64,000 nucleotides of DNA from Planctomycetota bacterium (GCA_019636195.1 JAHBYA010000003.1:62001-126000), one strand, 5' to 3'. Numbered from the stretch's first letter, positions 48,817 through 57,950 are shown. Numbers and translations are program-made. The notes: a model not told the origin generated them from the letters alone.

Positions 48817-49956
48817 ATGGCCAAGAAGTCCGACTACCTGAACAAGAAGCAACTCGTCAAGCACATCGACATCACCAAGCTGAAAGATATCGACACGCTG
48901 GTTGCCGCCATGGGCGACACCAGCTTCAGCGCGCGCAACCTGTCGCGCGCCGCCGACATCTTTGACATGGCGCTGCGCGACAAGAACTGCAATGTCGTGC
49001 TGTGCCTCGCCGGCAGCCTTGTCAGCGCGGGCCTGAAGAAGGTCATCACCGACATGGTCAACGCCAACATGGTTGACGCCATCGTTTCCACGGGCGCGAT
49101 CATTGTTGACCAGGACTTCTTTGAAGGCCTGGGCTTCAGCCACTACAAGGGCACGCCCTTCGTCAATGACGCCGAGCTGCGCGAGCTTGCGATCGACCGC
49201 ATCTACGACCACTACATCGACGAAGACGAGCTGCGCGTGTGCGACGACACCATGACCCGCCTGTTTGACGGCCTTGAACCGCGCCCCTACACCAGCCGTG
49301 AAGTGATTCACGCCATGGGCGCGTATCTGGTCAAGCACGGCAAGAAGCACGACGGCTTTGTCGAAGCCTGCTACAAGAAGAACATCCCGATCTTCGTGCC
49401 GGCATTCGCCGACTGCAGCGCGGGCTTCGGCATTGTGCTGCACCAGCACAAGCGCTTGCAGTCCGGCAAGCCCATGGTCACGCTGGATGGCGGCCGCGAC
49501 TTCCTTGAGCTCACGTACCTGAAAATGTTCGCGAGCAAAGACACCGCCATTGTCATGATCGGCGGCGGCGTGCCCAAGAACTTTGTGCAGGACACCGTGG
49601 TCGCCGCCGAGGTGCTGGGCCAGCACGACGCGCCCATGCACAAGTACGCGATCCAGCTTACTGTCGCCGACGAGCGCGACGGGGCGCTGAGCGGCAGCAC
49701 CCTCAAAGAGGCTTCAAGCTGGGGCAAGGTAAGCCTGAACTACGAGCAGATGGTGTTTGGTGAAGCCACGATTACCCTGCCGCTGCTGGCCGGCAGCGTG
49801 TATCACCGCGGCGCGCACAAAAGCCGCAAGGCCCGCGAGCTGTCGCTGTACTTTGAAGGCGACAAGTTCCTCGGCAAAAAGAAGGCCGCCAAGAAGGGAA
49901 GCAAGAGCCCGAAGCGCCAGCGAGGGAACAAGCCGCAACCCGTGGCCGTTGGCTAA
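48817..49956 (+). CDS. Deoxyhypusine synthase family protein (bacterial homologue)
   Basis: A 379-residue protein starting MAKKSDYLNKKQLVKHIDIT, with AGGAG 7 bases before the ATG. DHS features are ARNLSRAADIFDMALRDKNC, LCLAGSLVSAGLKKVITDMV, VDAIVSTGAIIVDQDFFEGL, and the NAD-binding AIVMIGGGVPKNFVQDTVVA. The active-site segment EASSWGKVSLNYEQMVFG contains Lys304, the equivalent of the lysine that forms the enzyme-butylimine intermediate in human DHS. A Lys/Arg-rich tail (KKKAAKKGSKSPKRQRGNK) is an addition. DHS modifies eIF5A in archaea and eukaryotes. Bacteria have EF-P instead, so the substrate here is unknown; polyamine conjugation such as homospermidine formation is possible. It is a monocistronic unit with terminators on both sides. 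Confidence 0.92.
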   Translation: MAKKSDYLNKKQLVKHIDITKLKDIDTLVAAMGDTSFSARNLSRAADIFDMALRDKNCNVVLCLAGSLVSAGLKKVITDMVNANMVDAIVSTGAIIVDQDFFEGLGFSHYKGTPFVNDAELRELAIDRIYDHYIDEDELRVCDDTMTRLFDGLEPRPYTSREVIHAMGAYLVKHGKKHDGFVEACYKKNIPIFVPAFADCSAGFGIVLHQHKRLQSGKPMVTLDGGRDFLELTYLKMFASKDTAIVMIGGGVPKNFVQDTVVAAEVLGQHDAPMHKYAIQLTVADERDGALSGSTLKEASSWGKVSLNYEQMVFGEATITLPLLAGSVYHRGAHKSRKARELSLYFEGDKFLGKKKAAKKGSKSPKRQRGNKPQPVAVG

Positions 49957-49985
49957 CCGCCAAGGGCCGCGAAGTACTGCCAGTC

Positions 49986-50019
49986 ACAAACCGCGCCTTT
50001 GGCGCGGTTTGTTCTTTTG
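49986..50019 (+). terminator. Terminator after the deoxyhypusine-synthase-like gene
   Basis: ACAAACCGCGCC (49986-49997) pairs perfectly with GGCGCGGTTTGT (50001-50012) around TTT, followed by TCTTTTGG. It is the strongest terminator in the window. Confidence 0.9.
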
Positions 50020-50089
50020 GCGGCTCCTTACGGCCCTTGGCGGTGCAACTGCTTGCCGAACGGCGGGCACGTTGCCATCCTCTGCGGCC

Positions 50090-51040
50090 ATGGCGCTCCC
50101 CGGTAAAAATGCAATCTGGCGTGTGCTGGTCACCGGTGGCGCGGGCTTCATCGGCTCGCGCCTTGTTCGGCGCATAGCGGCGGAGTGGCCCAATGCTGAA
50201 GTCACCGTACTCGACGACTTCCGCAGCGGCCACTTCAAGAATCTTGAGGGCTTCCGCGGCGACCTGGTAACCGCCGACCTGGCTCGCGTTGACTTGGGAA
50301 GCTACTTCAAGCCCAAGCAGTTCGACAGCATCTTTCACCTCGCCAGCATCACCGACACGCGCGTCTGCGACCAGCACCAGATGTGCAACGACAATATTGA
50401 AAGCTTCCGCAACCTGCTTGAGTACGCCCAGCCCAACCGCGTGCCCATCACCTACGCCAGTAGCGCGGCCACATACGGCATCAGCGACAAGCCCAACCAC
50501 GAGACTGATCCGCGCAAGCCCGCCAACGTTTATGGCTTCAGCAAGGTGCAGCTCGAAAACCTGGCCGACAAGTTTGTCAGCACGCCGGACAACGCCGGCT
50601 GGAAGGTCAATGCGGTGCGGTATTTCAACGTGTACGGGCCGCACGAGGCGCACAAGGGCGCGATGGCAAGCATGGTGTACCAGTTGTATCTTCAAATGAA
50701 GCAAGGCCAGCGGCCCCGCGTGTTCAAGTCCGGCGAACACAAGCGCGACTTCGTGTACGTCGACGACGCCGTTGAGTGCACGCTGCTGGCGATGGACAGC
50801 GGCAAGTCTGGCATTTTCAACACCGGCAGCGGCGAGGCCCGCAGCTTCAATGACCTGATCAGCGAGCTCAATGCCGCCATGGGTACAAGACTTGAGCCCG
50901 AATACATCGACAACCCGTACACATTCTTCCAGCCGTTTACACAGGCCGATCTTTCGCGCAGTATCACCGAGCTTGGCTATACTCCGCAGTTCAATCTGGC
51001 AAAGGGCGTCAAGTCGTACGTTGAGTGGCTGAAGGGCTGA
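50090..51040 (+). CDS. NAD(P)-dependent sugar epimerase, HldD (ADP-heptose 6-epimerase)-like
   Basis: A 316-residue short-chain extended dehydrogenase. The nucleotide-binding motif is VLVTGGAGFIGSRLVRRIA, a Thr/Ser substrate site lies in TYASSAATYGISDKP, and the catalytic pair is YGFSK (Y-x3-K). HldD-like segments are NVYGPHEAHKGAMASMVYQL and SGEHKRDFVYVDDAVE, and the end is ADLSRSITELGYTPQFNLAK. The HKGAMAS and KRDFVYVDDAVE pattern is closest to ADP-L-glycero-D-manno-heptose-6-epimerase (RfaD/HldD), which would supply LPS core heptose. UDP-glucose 4-epimerase activity is an alternative. It is 3 bases upstream of the membrane phosphatase gene, so the two are likely cotranslated. Confidence 0.85.
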   Translation: MALPGKNAIWRVLVTGGAGFIGSRLVRRIAAEWPNAEVTVLDDFRSGHFKNLEGFRGDLVTADLARVDLGSYFKPKQFDSIFHLASITDTRVCDQHQMCNDNIESFRNLLEYAQPNRVPITYASSAATYGISDKPNHETDPRKPANVYGFSKVQLENLADKFVSTPDNAGWKVNAVRYFNVYGPHEAHKGAMASMVYQLYLQMKQGQRPRVFKSGEHKRDFVYVDDAVECTLLAMDSGKSGIFNTGSGEARSFNDLISELNAAMGTRLEPEYIDNPYTFFQPFTQADLSRSITELGYTPQFNLAKGVKSYVEWLKG

Positions 51041-51042
51041 AC

Positions 51043-51795
51043 ATGGTGGCAAAGGCTGATCCGGGCGGCATCAACAAGGCGGGCGCCCCCAAAAGCGTCA
51101 ACTACAGCATCGAGGCCTGGGGCTTCGTTCACGGCCGCTATGACAGCAAGCGCAAGGCGCTGGGCTGGACCGTTGCCATCGGCGGCGTGATCGTACTGTT
51201 CGTGGTTGCGTGGCTGCTGACGCAGTTTGCCGGCACCAACGCCCATGAAGTACAGCCGCAGCAGTGGTACCGCGCCGCCCAAATGAGCGAGCGTCAGCTT
51301 ACGGACTACATTCACAAGCACGAGATCAAGACCGTGCTGCGGCTGATCGGCACAGACGACGGCAACACGGAAAGCTACCAGTCGGACACCAACGCGACGC
51401 AAAAGACCGGCGCGCGGCTTGTGGTGACGAAGCTGCCGACCTCGCGCCTGCCGCACCGCAGCGAACTTGCGTCGCTGTTCCAGGCGCTTGACCGGCTGGC
51501 CGCGAATCCCGCTGAGCGGCCGGTGCTGGTGCACTGCAAGCACGGCGCAGACCGCACCGGGCTTGTGACCGTGATCTGGCTGCATGACTATCAGGGCGTG
51601 TCTTTTGAAGAAGCGCGGGGGCACCTGGCGTTTCTGCCGTACGGGCACTTCGCGCTGGGCCACAAGCTGGACGAGTTCATCGGTATGTACGAAGACTTCC
51701 GGAAAGACAACCCGCGCGTGAGCATGAAGCAGTGGGTGCGCGACCACTACTTCATTGAGCGGGATGGCCGCAACAACCGCGCCTGGTACCAGTAG
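51043..51795 (+). CDS. Membrane-anchored dual-specificity/tyrosine phosphatase-like protein
   Basis: A 250-residue protein starting 3 bases after the epimerase stop. A cytoplasmic leader of about 40 residues (MVAKADPGGINKAGAPKSVN) precedes one transmembrane span (TVAIGGVIVLFVVAWLLTQF). The catalytic domain is periplasmic or cytoplasmic depending on topology; the N-in reading makes it periplasmic. The PTP signature is VLVHCKHGADRTGLV (C-x5-R), and the upstream IKTVLRLIGTDDGN fits the DSP general-acid region. A substrate-lid helix follows. Possible substrates are phosphoproteins, lipid phosphates or a sugar phosphate related to the adjacent heptose epimerase. The last is an inference from position alone. 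Confidence 0.82.
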   Translation: MVAKADPGGINKAGAPKSVNYSIEAWGFVHGRYDSKRKALGWTVAIGGVIVLFVVAWLLTQFAGTNAHEVQPQQWYRAAQMSERQLTDYIHKHEIKTVLRLIGTDDGNTESYQSDTNATQKTGARLVVTKLPTSRLPHRSELASLFQALDRLAANPAERPVLVHCKHGADRTGLVTVIWLHDYQGVSFEEARGHLAFLPYGHFALGHKLDEFIGMYEDFRKDNPRVSMKQWVRDHYFIERDGRNNRAWYQ

Positions 51796-51805
51796 CGGCG
51801 TCCAT

Positions 51806-51819
51806 CCACATACTTGTGG
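51806..51819. promoter_or_regulatory. CCACA-N4-TGTGG dyad upstream of recA
   Basis: CCACA (51806-51810) and TGTGG (51815-51819) are separated by TACT, 54 bases before the recA start. It could be a regulator site (possibly damage-responsive) or a weak hairpin. It matches neither the E. coli nor the Bacillus LexA box. Confidence 0.3.
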
Positions 51820-51827
51820 CACACCGA

Positions 51828-51860
51828 CGCGGCGCCTAGCATGCGCCGCGCTTGATTTTT
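51828..51860 (+). terminator. Terminator or attenuator just before recA
   Basis: CGCGGCGC (51828-51835) pairs with GCGCCGCG (51843-51850), followed by CTTGATTTTT. It ends 3 bases before the recA Shine-Dalgarno CAGGAG (51861-51866), so readthrough into recA would require passing it, unless recA starts within it. Confidence 0.65.
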
Positions 51861-51872
51861 CAGGAGATTCCC

Positions 51873-52904
51873 GTGGCCAAAGCCCCCGCCGTTGAAGACA
51901 AACGCGCCGAAGCCGTAAAAATGGCGCTTGCGCAGATCGAAAAGACCCACGGCAAGGGCTCGCTGATGAAGCTGGGCGACGCCCCCAAAGTTGAAATCAG
52001 CGGCATCAGCACCGGCGCACTCAGCTTTGACCTTGCACTGGGCGGCCGCGGGATACCGCGCGGCCGAATCACGGAAATCTACGGCCCCGAAAGCAGCGGC
52101 AAAACCACCATCGCGTTGCAGGTGATCGCCGAAGCCCAGAAGCGGGGCGGCATCGCCGCATTCATTGACGCCGAGCACGCCATGGACCCCGGCTACGCTG
52201 CCAAGCTGGGCGTCGATACCGAAAACCTGTACGTCAGCCAGCCCGACAGCGGCGAACAGGCGCTGGACATCTGCGAAACGCTTGTGCGCAGCAACGCCTT
52301 TGACGTGATTGTCGTGGACAGCGTGGCCGCGCTGGTGCCCCGCAGCGAGCTTGAAGGCGACATGGGCGACGCGCAAATGGGCAGCCAGGCCCGGCTGATG
52401 AGCCAGGCCATGCGCAAGCTTACGTCGGCGGTAAGCCGCGCCAAAACCGCGCTGATTTTCATCAACCAGATCCGCATGAAAATCGGCATCGTGTTCGGCA
52501 ACCCCGAAACAACCACCGGCGGCAACGCGTTAAAATTCGCCGCCAGCGCGCGCATTGAGGTGCGCAAGGGCAAACCCATCAAGGTGGGCGACGACGTGGT
52601 CGGCCACGAAGTCAACGTGAAGGTGGTGAAAAACAAGCTCGCGCCCCCGTTCAAGAAGGCCGCCCTTGAGATCATGTTTAATGAGGGCGTCAGCCGGCTT
52701 GGCGACATGCTTGAGCTGGGCAGCCAGACCGGCATAGTCAAGCGCAGCGGCGCATGGTGGACGTTTGACGAGCTGAAGCTGGGCCAAGGCAAGGAAAACG
52801 CCAAGGCCTTCCTGCAGGAAAACGGCGACGTCGCCGACAAGATTGACAAAGCCGTGCGCAAGGCGCTGGACATGCCGACAGGAGAAGCGCCCGCCAAAGA
52901 GTAA
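51873..52904 (+). CDS. recA: Recombinase RecA
   Basis: A 343-residue protein. The GTG start at 51873 is preceded by AGGAG with 7-base spacing, which fixes it over an upstream ATG that would overlap the Shine-Dalgarno. Walker A is [20 protein letters not shown], the make-ATP motif [19 protein letters not shown], Walker [16 protein letters not shown], loop L1 [20 protein letters not shown], and loop L2 [20 protein letters not shown]. The [18 protein letters not shown] sequence is textbook. The C-terminal domain is normal length, with a mildly acidic end. It drives strand exchange and co-protease activity. A T-tract hairpin immediately upstream separates it from the phosphatase gene. Confidence 0.99.
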   Translation: MAKAPAVEDKRAEAVKMALAQIEKTHGKGSLMKLGDAPKVEISGISTGALSFDLALGGRGIPRGRITEIYGPESSGKTTIALQVIAEAQKRGGIAAFIDAEHAMDPGYAAKLGVDTENLYVSQPDSGEQALDICETLVRSNAFDVIVVDSVAALVPRSELEGDMGDAQMGSQARLMSQAMRKLTSAVSRAKTALIFINQIRMKIGIVFGNPETTTGGNALKFAASARIEVRKGKPIKVGDDVVGHEVNVKVVKNKLAPPFKKAALEIMFNEGVSRLGDMLELGSQTGIVKRSGAWWTFDELKLGQGKENAKAFLQENGDVADKIDKAVRKALDMPTGEAPAKE

Positions 52905-52969
52905 TTTGACACGGGCGTTGCGCCCGCCCGCGGCGGGACGCGCACAACACGCGCCCGCAGTACAAACCA

Positions 52970-55690
52970 ATGACGATTGACGCCAACAAACTTCGCAAAG
53001 ACTTCCTGAAGTTCTTTGAACTTAAGGGCTGCAAGCCGTTGCCCAGCAGCAGCCTGCAACCGCCCGACGCCAGCACACTGTTCACCAGCGCGGGCATGCA
53101 CCAGTTCAAAGACGATTTCATGGGCAACCTTGTGCATGGCACCCGCGCCGCCACCACGGTGCAGAAGTGCATGCGCACGCCGGACCTTGAAAACGTCGGG
53201 CGCACGGCGCGCCACCACACGTTCTTTGAAATGCTCGGCTTCTTCAGTTTTGGTGACAAGCTCAAAGGCCCCGACGGCAGCACGGGCTTCTTCAAAAACG
53301 AGGCCATTCGCTGGATCTGGGAGTTCTACACCAGCAAAGAGTGGTGCGGCCTGGACGTGAGCAAGCTGTACGTGAGCGTCTATGGCGGCGACGAAACCGG
53401 CGCTGGCCGCGACGAAGAAGCCGCCAACATCTGGCGGCAAGTGCTGGCGCAATACTGGCCCAAGGCCGAAATCGAAAAGCGCATCTTCTGGCTTGGCGAG
53501 CATGACAACTTTTGGCCCGCGGGCGCGCCCAGCCAGGGGCCCAACGGAGTGTGCGGCCCGTGCAGCGAGATTTTCTACGACCTCGGCGACGAGTACGGCC
53601 AGGGCGACGTTGCGACCAACGGCAACCGCTTCATGGAGATCGGCAACATCGTCTTTACGCAATTTGAGCGGAGCGGCCCAACACCCGGCAAAGGCACGCT
53701 GACGCCGCTGCCGGCCAAGAACATCGACTTCGGCGGCGGCTTCGAGCGGCTGGTCATGGTGAAGGAAGAAGCCAAGACCACACTGGATACCAGCCTGTTC
53801 AAGCCGGTCCGTGAACGCTTGAACTCGCTTACAGCCCGGACTGCCAAGACCGGGACGGAAGACACGATCCGCGAAAAGCGTATCGCTGACCACATTCGCG
53901 CCATCACGTTCGCCATGGCGGACGGCATCGTGCCCAAGAACGATGGCGCGGGTTACGTCATTCGCCGCATTTTAAGGCGCGCGTTTCGTGACGGCACGGC
54001 GCTTGGCTTTGACAAGCCGTTCCTGCACAAGCTGGTGCCGGTCATCGTCGAGCACTACGGCGACGCATACCCTGAGCTGCAACGCAACACCAAAGCCGTC
54101 ATCGCCACCATCCAGCAGGAAGAACAGCAGTTCAGCACAACCCTTGAGCGCGGCTTGCAACTGCTGGCTGGGCTCATCCGTGAGCACAAGGCCCGCGACG
54201 ACAAAACGCTCGACGGCAAGCAGGCCTTTGACCTGTACCAGTCCCAGGGGCTGCCGCGCGAAGTCGTGCAGGATGAGCTTGCCGCCGTTGGCATGGTCCT
54301 TGACCTGCACGCCTATGAACAAGCCGAAGAAGAACACCGCAAACGCAGCAAGGGCGACAAAGACGTCGTCGTCTTCGAAAAGGGCTGGTTCCAGGACGTG
54401 AAGGCCAAACACGGGCCGACCGAGTTTCTGGGCTACGAAACCTGTGAAGCCAATGCCAAGGTCATCGCCATCGTCCGCGACGGCCAGAGCTTCGACATCA
54501 TCGAACAGGGCGACACCGCAACCGTCGTACTTGACCGCACGCCCTCTTACGGTGAAAGCGGCGGCCAGGTCGGCGACCGCGGCAGCATTCACATCGGCGA
54601 GGGCGTGTTCGAAGTCGTCGATACGCTCAAGCGCGACGACTACCACCTGCACGAAGGCAAGCTGCTGCACGGCAAGCTGCGCGTCGGCGACACCGTCTCC
54701 GCCCGCGTTGACCAGCAGCGCCGCGACCGCATTCGCGCAAACCACTCAGCCACGCACTTGATGCACGCGGCTTTGCGCAAAGTCCTGGGCGAGCACGTGG
54801 TGCAGCGCGGCAGCATTGTGCTGCCTGACCGGCTGCGCTTTGACTTCAGCCATCCCAAAGCCGTGACGTTCGAAGAACGGCAGGAAATCGAGCGCCTTGT
54901 CAACCAGCAGGTACAAGCCAACACGAATGTCGGCACAGCCGTAATGGCGCCGGAAGAAGCCCAGAAGCAGGGGGCCATGGCCCTGTTCGGCGAAAAGTAC
55001 GGCGACAAAGTACGCGTGCTGACCATGGGCACGGCAGGTTTTTCGAAGGAGCTTTGCGGCGGCACGCATGTTCAGCGTACCGGCGACATCGGCTACTTTC
55101 GCATCATCAGTGAAGGCAGCAGCGCCGCCGGAATTCGGCGCATTGAGGCCGTTACGGGGCAAGACGCCTACGCCCTTGCCGCCGAAGAAGCACGTTTGCT
55201 TGCGCAACTGCATGCCGCCACCAAGGCCCAGCCGGGGAAAGTGCTTGAAAAGGTCGAGGCGCTGGTCAAGGAAGTGAAAGACCTGAAGGGCAAGGCCGGC
55301 AAAGGCGGCGGTGCGTCGACGGGCGGCGTTGAGGCTGTGCGCAAGTCGGCGGAAACTGTTGACGGGGTCACAGTTTATGTGAGCGAGGTTGCGGGCGCTG
55401 AGGCCCCCGATCTGTTGACAATCAAGGAGGCCCTCGTGCAGGATGGCGCGCCTGCGGCAGTCCTGCTTGGGAGTCGCGCCGAAGGTCGCGCGTTGCTGCT
55501 TTTGGCGTTTACGAAAGATTTGGTCAGCCGGGGGCTTCACGCGGGCAAACTGATTGCTGAAATCTCGCGGCTTGTGGACGGCAAGGGCGGAGGCAAGCCC
55601 GAGTCAGCGCAAGCGGGCGGGAAAAACCCGCAAGGACTGGCAGATGCGCTTGAAGCAGGGCGCGCAGGGATAAAGGCGGCGTTGAAATAG
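52970..55690 (+). CDS. alaS: Alanyl-tRNA synthetase
   Basis: A 906-residue protein of full AlaRS length. The class II catalytic domain begins LRKDFLKFFELKGCKPLPSS, with PDASTLFTSAGMHQFKDDF, and motif 2 at ENVGRTARHHTFFEMLGFFS. The tRNA-recognition helices follow. The editing domain carries the zinc motif in NHSATHLMHAALRKVLGEHV (HxxxH) and FSKELCGGTHVQRTGDIGYF (CxxxH). A coiled linker (EKVEALVKEVKDLKGKAGKG) leads into the C-Ala/DHHA1 domain ending NPQGLADALEAGRAGIKAAL. It charges tRNA-Ala and clears mischarged Ser/Gly. It lies 65 bases after recA, the common recA-alaS order, and 16 bases before rpmF. Confidence 0.99.
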   Translation: MTIDANKLRKDFLKFFELKGCKPLPSSSLQPPDASTLFTSAGMHQFKDDFMGNLVHGTRAATTVQKCMRTPDLENVGRTARHHTFFEMLGFFSFGDKLKGPDGSTGFFKNEAIRWIWEFYTSKEWCGLDVSKLYVSVYGGDETGAGRDEEAANIWRQVLAQYWPKAEIEKRIFWLGEHDNFWPAGAPSQGPNGVCGPCSEIFYDLGDEYGQGDVATNGNRFMEIGNIVFTQFERSGPTPGKGTLTPLPAKNIDFGGGFERLVMVKEEAKTTLDTSLFKPVRERLNSLTARTAKTGTEDTIREKRIADHIRAITFAMADGIVPKNDGAGYVIRRILRRAFRDGTALGFDKPFLHKLVPVIVEHYGDAYPELQRNTKAVIATIQQEEQQFSTTLERGLQLLAGLIREHKARDDKTLDGKQAFDLYQSQGLPREVVQDELAAVGMVLDLHAYEQAEEEHRKRSKGDKDVVVFEKGWFQDVKAKHGPTEFLGYETCEANAKVIAIVRDGQSFDIIEQGDTATVVLDRTPSYGESGGQVGDRGSIHIGEGVFEVVDTLKRDDYHLHEGKLLHGKLRVGDTVSARVDQQRRDRIRANHSATHLMHAALRKVLGEHVVQRGSIVLPDRLRFDFSHPKAVTFEERQEIERLVNQQVQANTNVGTAVMAPEEAQKQGAMALFGEKYGDKVRVLTMGTAGFSKELCGGTHVQRTGDIGYFRIISEGSSAAGIRRIEAVTGQDAYALAAEEARLLAQLHAATKAQPGKVLEKVEALVKEVKDLKGKAGKGGGASTGGVEAVRKSAETVDGVTVYVSEVAGAEAPDLLTIKEALVQDGAPAAVLLGSRAEGRALLLLAFTKDLVSRGLHAGKLIAEISRLVDGKGGGKPESAQAGGKNPQGLADALEAGRAGIKAALK

Positions 55691-55706
55691 CGCCCGGAGA
55701 CGAGAC

Positions 55707-55895
55707 ATGGCCACACCAAAAAAACGATCCTCACGCTCGCGGCGCAACAACCGCCGCGCGCACGACGCGCTGAAGCTGCCGAAGATCAGCAAATGCGCCA
55801 AGACCGGCCTGCCGAAGCTTTCGCACCGCGTTTGCGAAGACAGCGGCTACTACGGCAAAGACAAGAAAGTGTTTGAAGTCGAAGAACGGCTGTAG
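55707..55895 (+). CDS. rpmF: 50S ribosomal protein L32
   Basis: A 62-residue basic protein: MATPKKRSSRSRRNNRRAHD, then ALKLPKISKCAKTGLPKLSH and RVCEDSGYYGKDKKVFEVE. The PKKRSSRSRRNNRRAHDAL start is diagnostic of L32. It has two cysteines (SKCAKTG and RVCEDSG), where zinc-type L32 has four, so this is probably a C-minus or partial form. It lies 33 bases upstream of plsX, the classical rpmF-plsX-fab arrangement linking ribosome and lipid synthesis. Confidence 0.97.
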   Translation: MATPKKRSSRSRRNNRRAHDALKLPKISKCAKTGLPKLSHRVCEDSGYYGKDKKVFEVEERL

Positions 55896-55928
55896 GCGGC
55901 GCCAGGATCAACCCGAGAGGAAGCACCT

Positions 55929-56951
55929 ATGCCCCGGATTGCCATTGATGCAATGGGCGGAGACCATGCGCCCGGCGTTGTGGTACGCGGTGCGTACAAG
56001 TCCGCGACAGAACACGCGGACTGGCCGCACATCCTGGTCGGAGACGAAGCCGCAGTCCGCCGCGAGCTTGAGGCCTGCGGCGCGCCGCTGCCGAACATTT
56101 CCGTGGTGCACGCGCCGGAAGCCGTGGGCATGCACGAGCACGCCGTGGAGGCGCTGCGCAGCAAGAAACAATCCTCGATCGCGATTTCGGTCGGCATGGT
56201 CAAGCAGGGCCACGCCGACGCCGTGCTTTCCGCGGGCAACACCGGCGCATTCGTTGCATCGGCCACGCTGGGGCTGCGCCTGCTGCCGGGCGTCAAGCGC
56301 GCAGGCATATTGACCACCCTGCCGACGCTGCGCGGCCGCATCGTCATCATGGACGTGGGCGCCAACGTCGAGGCCAAGCCGCTGCACCTGATGCAGTACG
56401 CGGTGATGGCGGACAAGTTCTATCGCAGCGTGATCCACGACGGCAAGGCATGCAAAGTAGGCCTGATCAGCGTGGGCAGCGAAGAGGGCAAGGGCAACGC
56501 GCTTACCAAGGAAACCCACGCCCTGCTGCAGCAGTGCGAGCTTGATTTCAAGGGCAACGTCGAGGGCCACGAGATTTACGAAGGCCAGTGCGAGATCGTG
56601 GTGTGCGACGGCATGGTCGGCAACATTATCCTGAAGATGTCCGAGGGCCTTTCGGAAATCCTGATCAAGATGTTTGTCGGCCACGCGACCAGGAACGGCC
56701 TGGCCGACGAGCCCCGCTTCAAGGCAACGGTCGGCGACATGATCAAGGCCGTGGACTGGCGCGAAGTCGGCGGCGCCGCGCTGCTGGGCGTGAACGGCGT
56801 GGTCGTGATCGCGCACGGCCGCAGCGACGAGCGGGCCATCATCAGCGGCATACGCACCGCGGCATTCTGCTGTGACAGCAAGATGAACGAGAAAATCGTG
56901 GACGCGCTGAAGCTGGAAAACAGCAAGGCCGGCGCAGCCACGGAGGCTTAG
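55929..56951 (+). CDS. plsX: Phosphate acyltransferase PlsX
   Basis: A 340-residue protein with AGAGGAAG upstream of the ATG. It opens IAIDAMGGDHAPGVVVRGA and contains SVVHAPEAVGMHEHAVEALR, SIAISVGMVKQGHADAVLSA, GNTGAFVASATLGLRLLPGV, VGLISVGSEEGKGNALTKE and DGMVGNIILKMSEGLSE. All are conserved PlsX blocks, and the length is normal. PlsX makes acyl-phosphate from acyl-ACP for PlsY at the inner membrane, starting phospholipid synthesis. It is followed 12 bases later by fabH. Confidence 0.98.
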   Translation: MPRIAIDAMGGDHAPGVVVRGAYKSATEHADWPHILVGDEAAVRRELEACGAPLPNISVVHAPEAVGMHEHAVEALRSKKQSSIAISVGMVKQGHADAVLSAGNTGAFVASATLGLRLLPGVKRAGILTTLPTLRGRIVIMDVGANVEAKPLHLMQYAVMADKFYRSVIHDGKACKVGLISVGSEEGKGNALTKETHALLQQCELDFKGNVEGHEIYEGQCEIVVCDGMVGNIILKMSEGLSEILIKMFVGHATRNGLADEPRFKATVGDMIKAVDWREVGGAALLGVNGVVVIAHGRSDERAIISGIRTAAFCCDSKMNEKIVDALKLENSKAGAATEA

Positions 56952-56963
56952 CTGGGGATTGCA

Positions 56964-57950
56964 GTGAGTGACACCACCAGTGCGGGTATCCTCAGTATCG
57001 GCGCGTACGTCCCTGAGCGCGTCGTGACCAACGACGACCTTGCCAAGATCGTTGACACCAACGACGAGTGGATCTTCCAGCGCACCGGCATCCGCCAGCG
57101 GCGATTTGCCCGGCCCGACGAGTTCACCAGCGACATGGCCATCGCCGCCACCCGCCAGGCACTTGAGCGCGCGGAGATGAAGCCGACCGACGTTGACTAC
57201 ATCATTGTCGCCACAGCCAGCCCGGATAACACCTTCCCCAACACCGCGTGCTGGGTGCAGCAGGGTCTTCAGATGGGTGACATACCCGCGCTGGACATCA
57301 GCACGGCATGCGCGGGCTTTGTGTACGCCATTGAACTGGGCGCCGCGCTGGTCAACACCGACAGCTACCGCAACGTCCTGGTCATCGGCTCAGAGAAGCT
57401 TTCGTCGGTCACCAACTTCACTGACCGCGGCAGCTGCATCCTGTTTGCCGATGGCGCCGGCGCGGCTGTGGTCACGCGCACGCCCGGCCGCGGCACCGTG
57501 CTGTGCAGCCGCAACGGCGCGCGCTTTGACTACGACGCGCTGAACATCGCCGCCGGCGGTTCACGCATGCCGGCCAGCCATGAAACAGTTGAAAAGAACC
57601 TGCACACAATCGCGCTCAAGGGCCGCGCCGTTTACAAGTTTGCGGTCCAGAAGTTCATGGAAATGGCAGACGAGGCCTGCAAGCGCGGCGGAATCAGCCC
57701 GGACCAGGTGGCGCTGGTGGTGCCGCACCAGGCCAACGTCAACATCATTGAAAGCGCGATGGGCCGCGTCGGTATCGGCATGGACCGCGTGCTGATCAAC
57801 CTTGACCGCTTCGGCAACACCAGCAGCGCCAGCATCCCGATTGCGCTGGACGAAGCGCTGCGCGACGGGCGCATCAAGCGCGGCGACTACGTGCTGCTGC
57901 TGGCATTCGGCGGCGGCCTCAGCTGGGGCTATAACCTGATTCGGTGGTAG
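56964..57950 (+). CDS. fabH: Beta-ketoacyl-ACP synthase III
   Basis: A 328-residue protein with a GTG start and GGGGA 5 bases upstream. The catalytic triad is Cys116 in ALDISTACAGFVYAIELG, His in LVVPHQANVNIIESAMGRVG, and Asn in LDRFGNTSSASIPIALDEA. The family opening GILSIGAYVPERVVTNDDLA and the NDEWIFQRTGIRQRRFA block are typical. It condenses acetyl-CoA with malonyl-ACP to start fatty-acid synthesis. It follows plsX and precedes fabD after an 87-base gap that contains a palindromic word repeat. Confidence 0.98.
   Translation: MSDTTSAGILSIGAYVPERVVTNDDLAKIVDTNDEWIFQRTGIRQRRFARPDEFTSDMAIAATRQALERAEMKPTDVDYIIVATASPDNTFPNTACWVQQGLQMGDIPALDISTACAGFVYAIELGAALVNTDSYRNVLVIGSEKLSSVTNFTDRGSCILFADGAGAAVVTRTPGRGTVLCSRNGARFDYDALNIAAGGSRMPASHETVEKNLHTIALKGRAVYKFAVQKFMEMADEACKRGGISPDQVALVVPHQANVNIIESAMGRVGIGMDRVLINLDRFGNTSSASIPIALDEALRDGRIKRGDYVLLLAFGGGLSWGYNLIRW

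Noticed and set aside
49772-51052. A 426-codon minus-strand open frame
   Set aside because: It is antisense to the epimerase gene and a strong terminator; no family resemblance and no ribosome-binding site.
51806-51819. LexA (SOS) box upstream of recA
   Set aside because: CCACA-N4-TGTGG matches neither the E. coli CTG-N10-CAG nor the Bacillus GAAC-N4-GTTC pattern. Kept only as an unassigned dyad.
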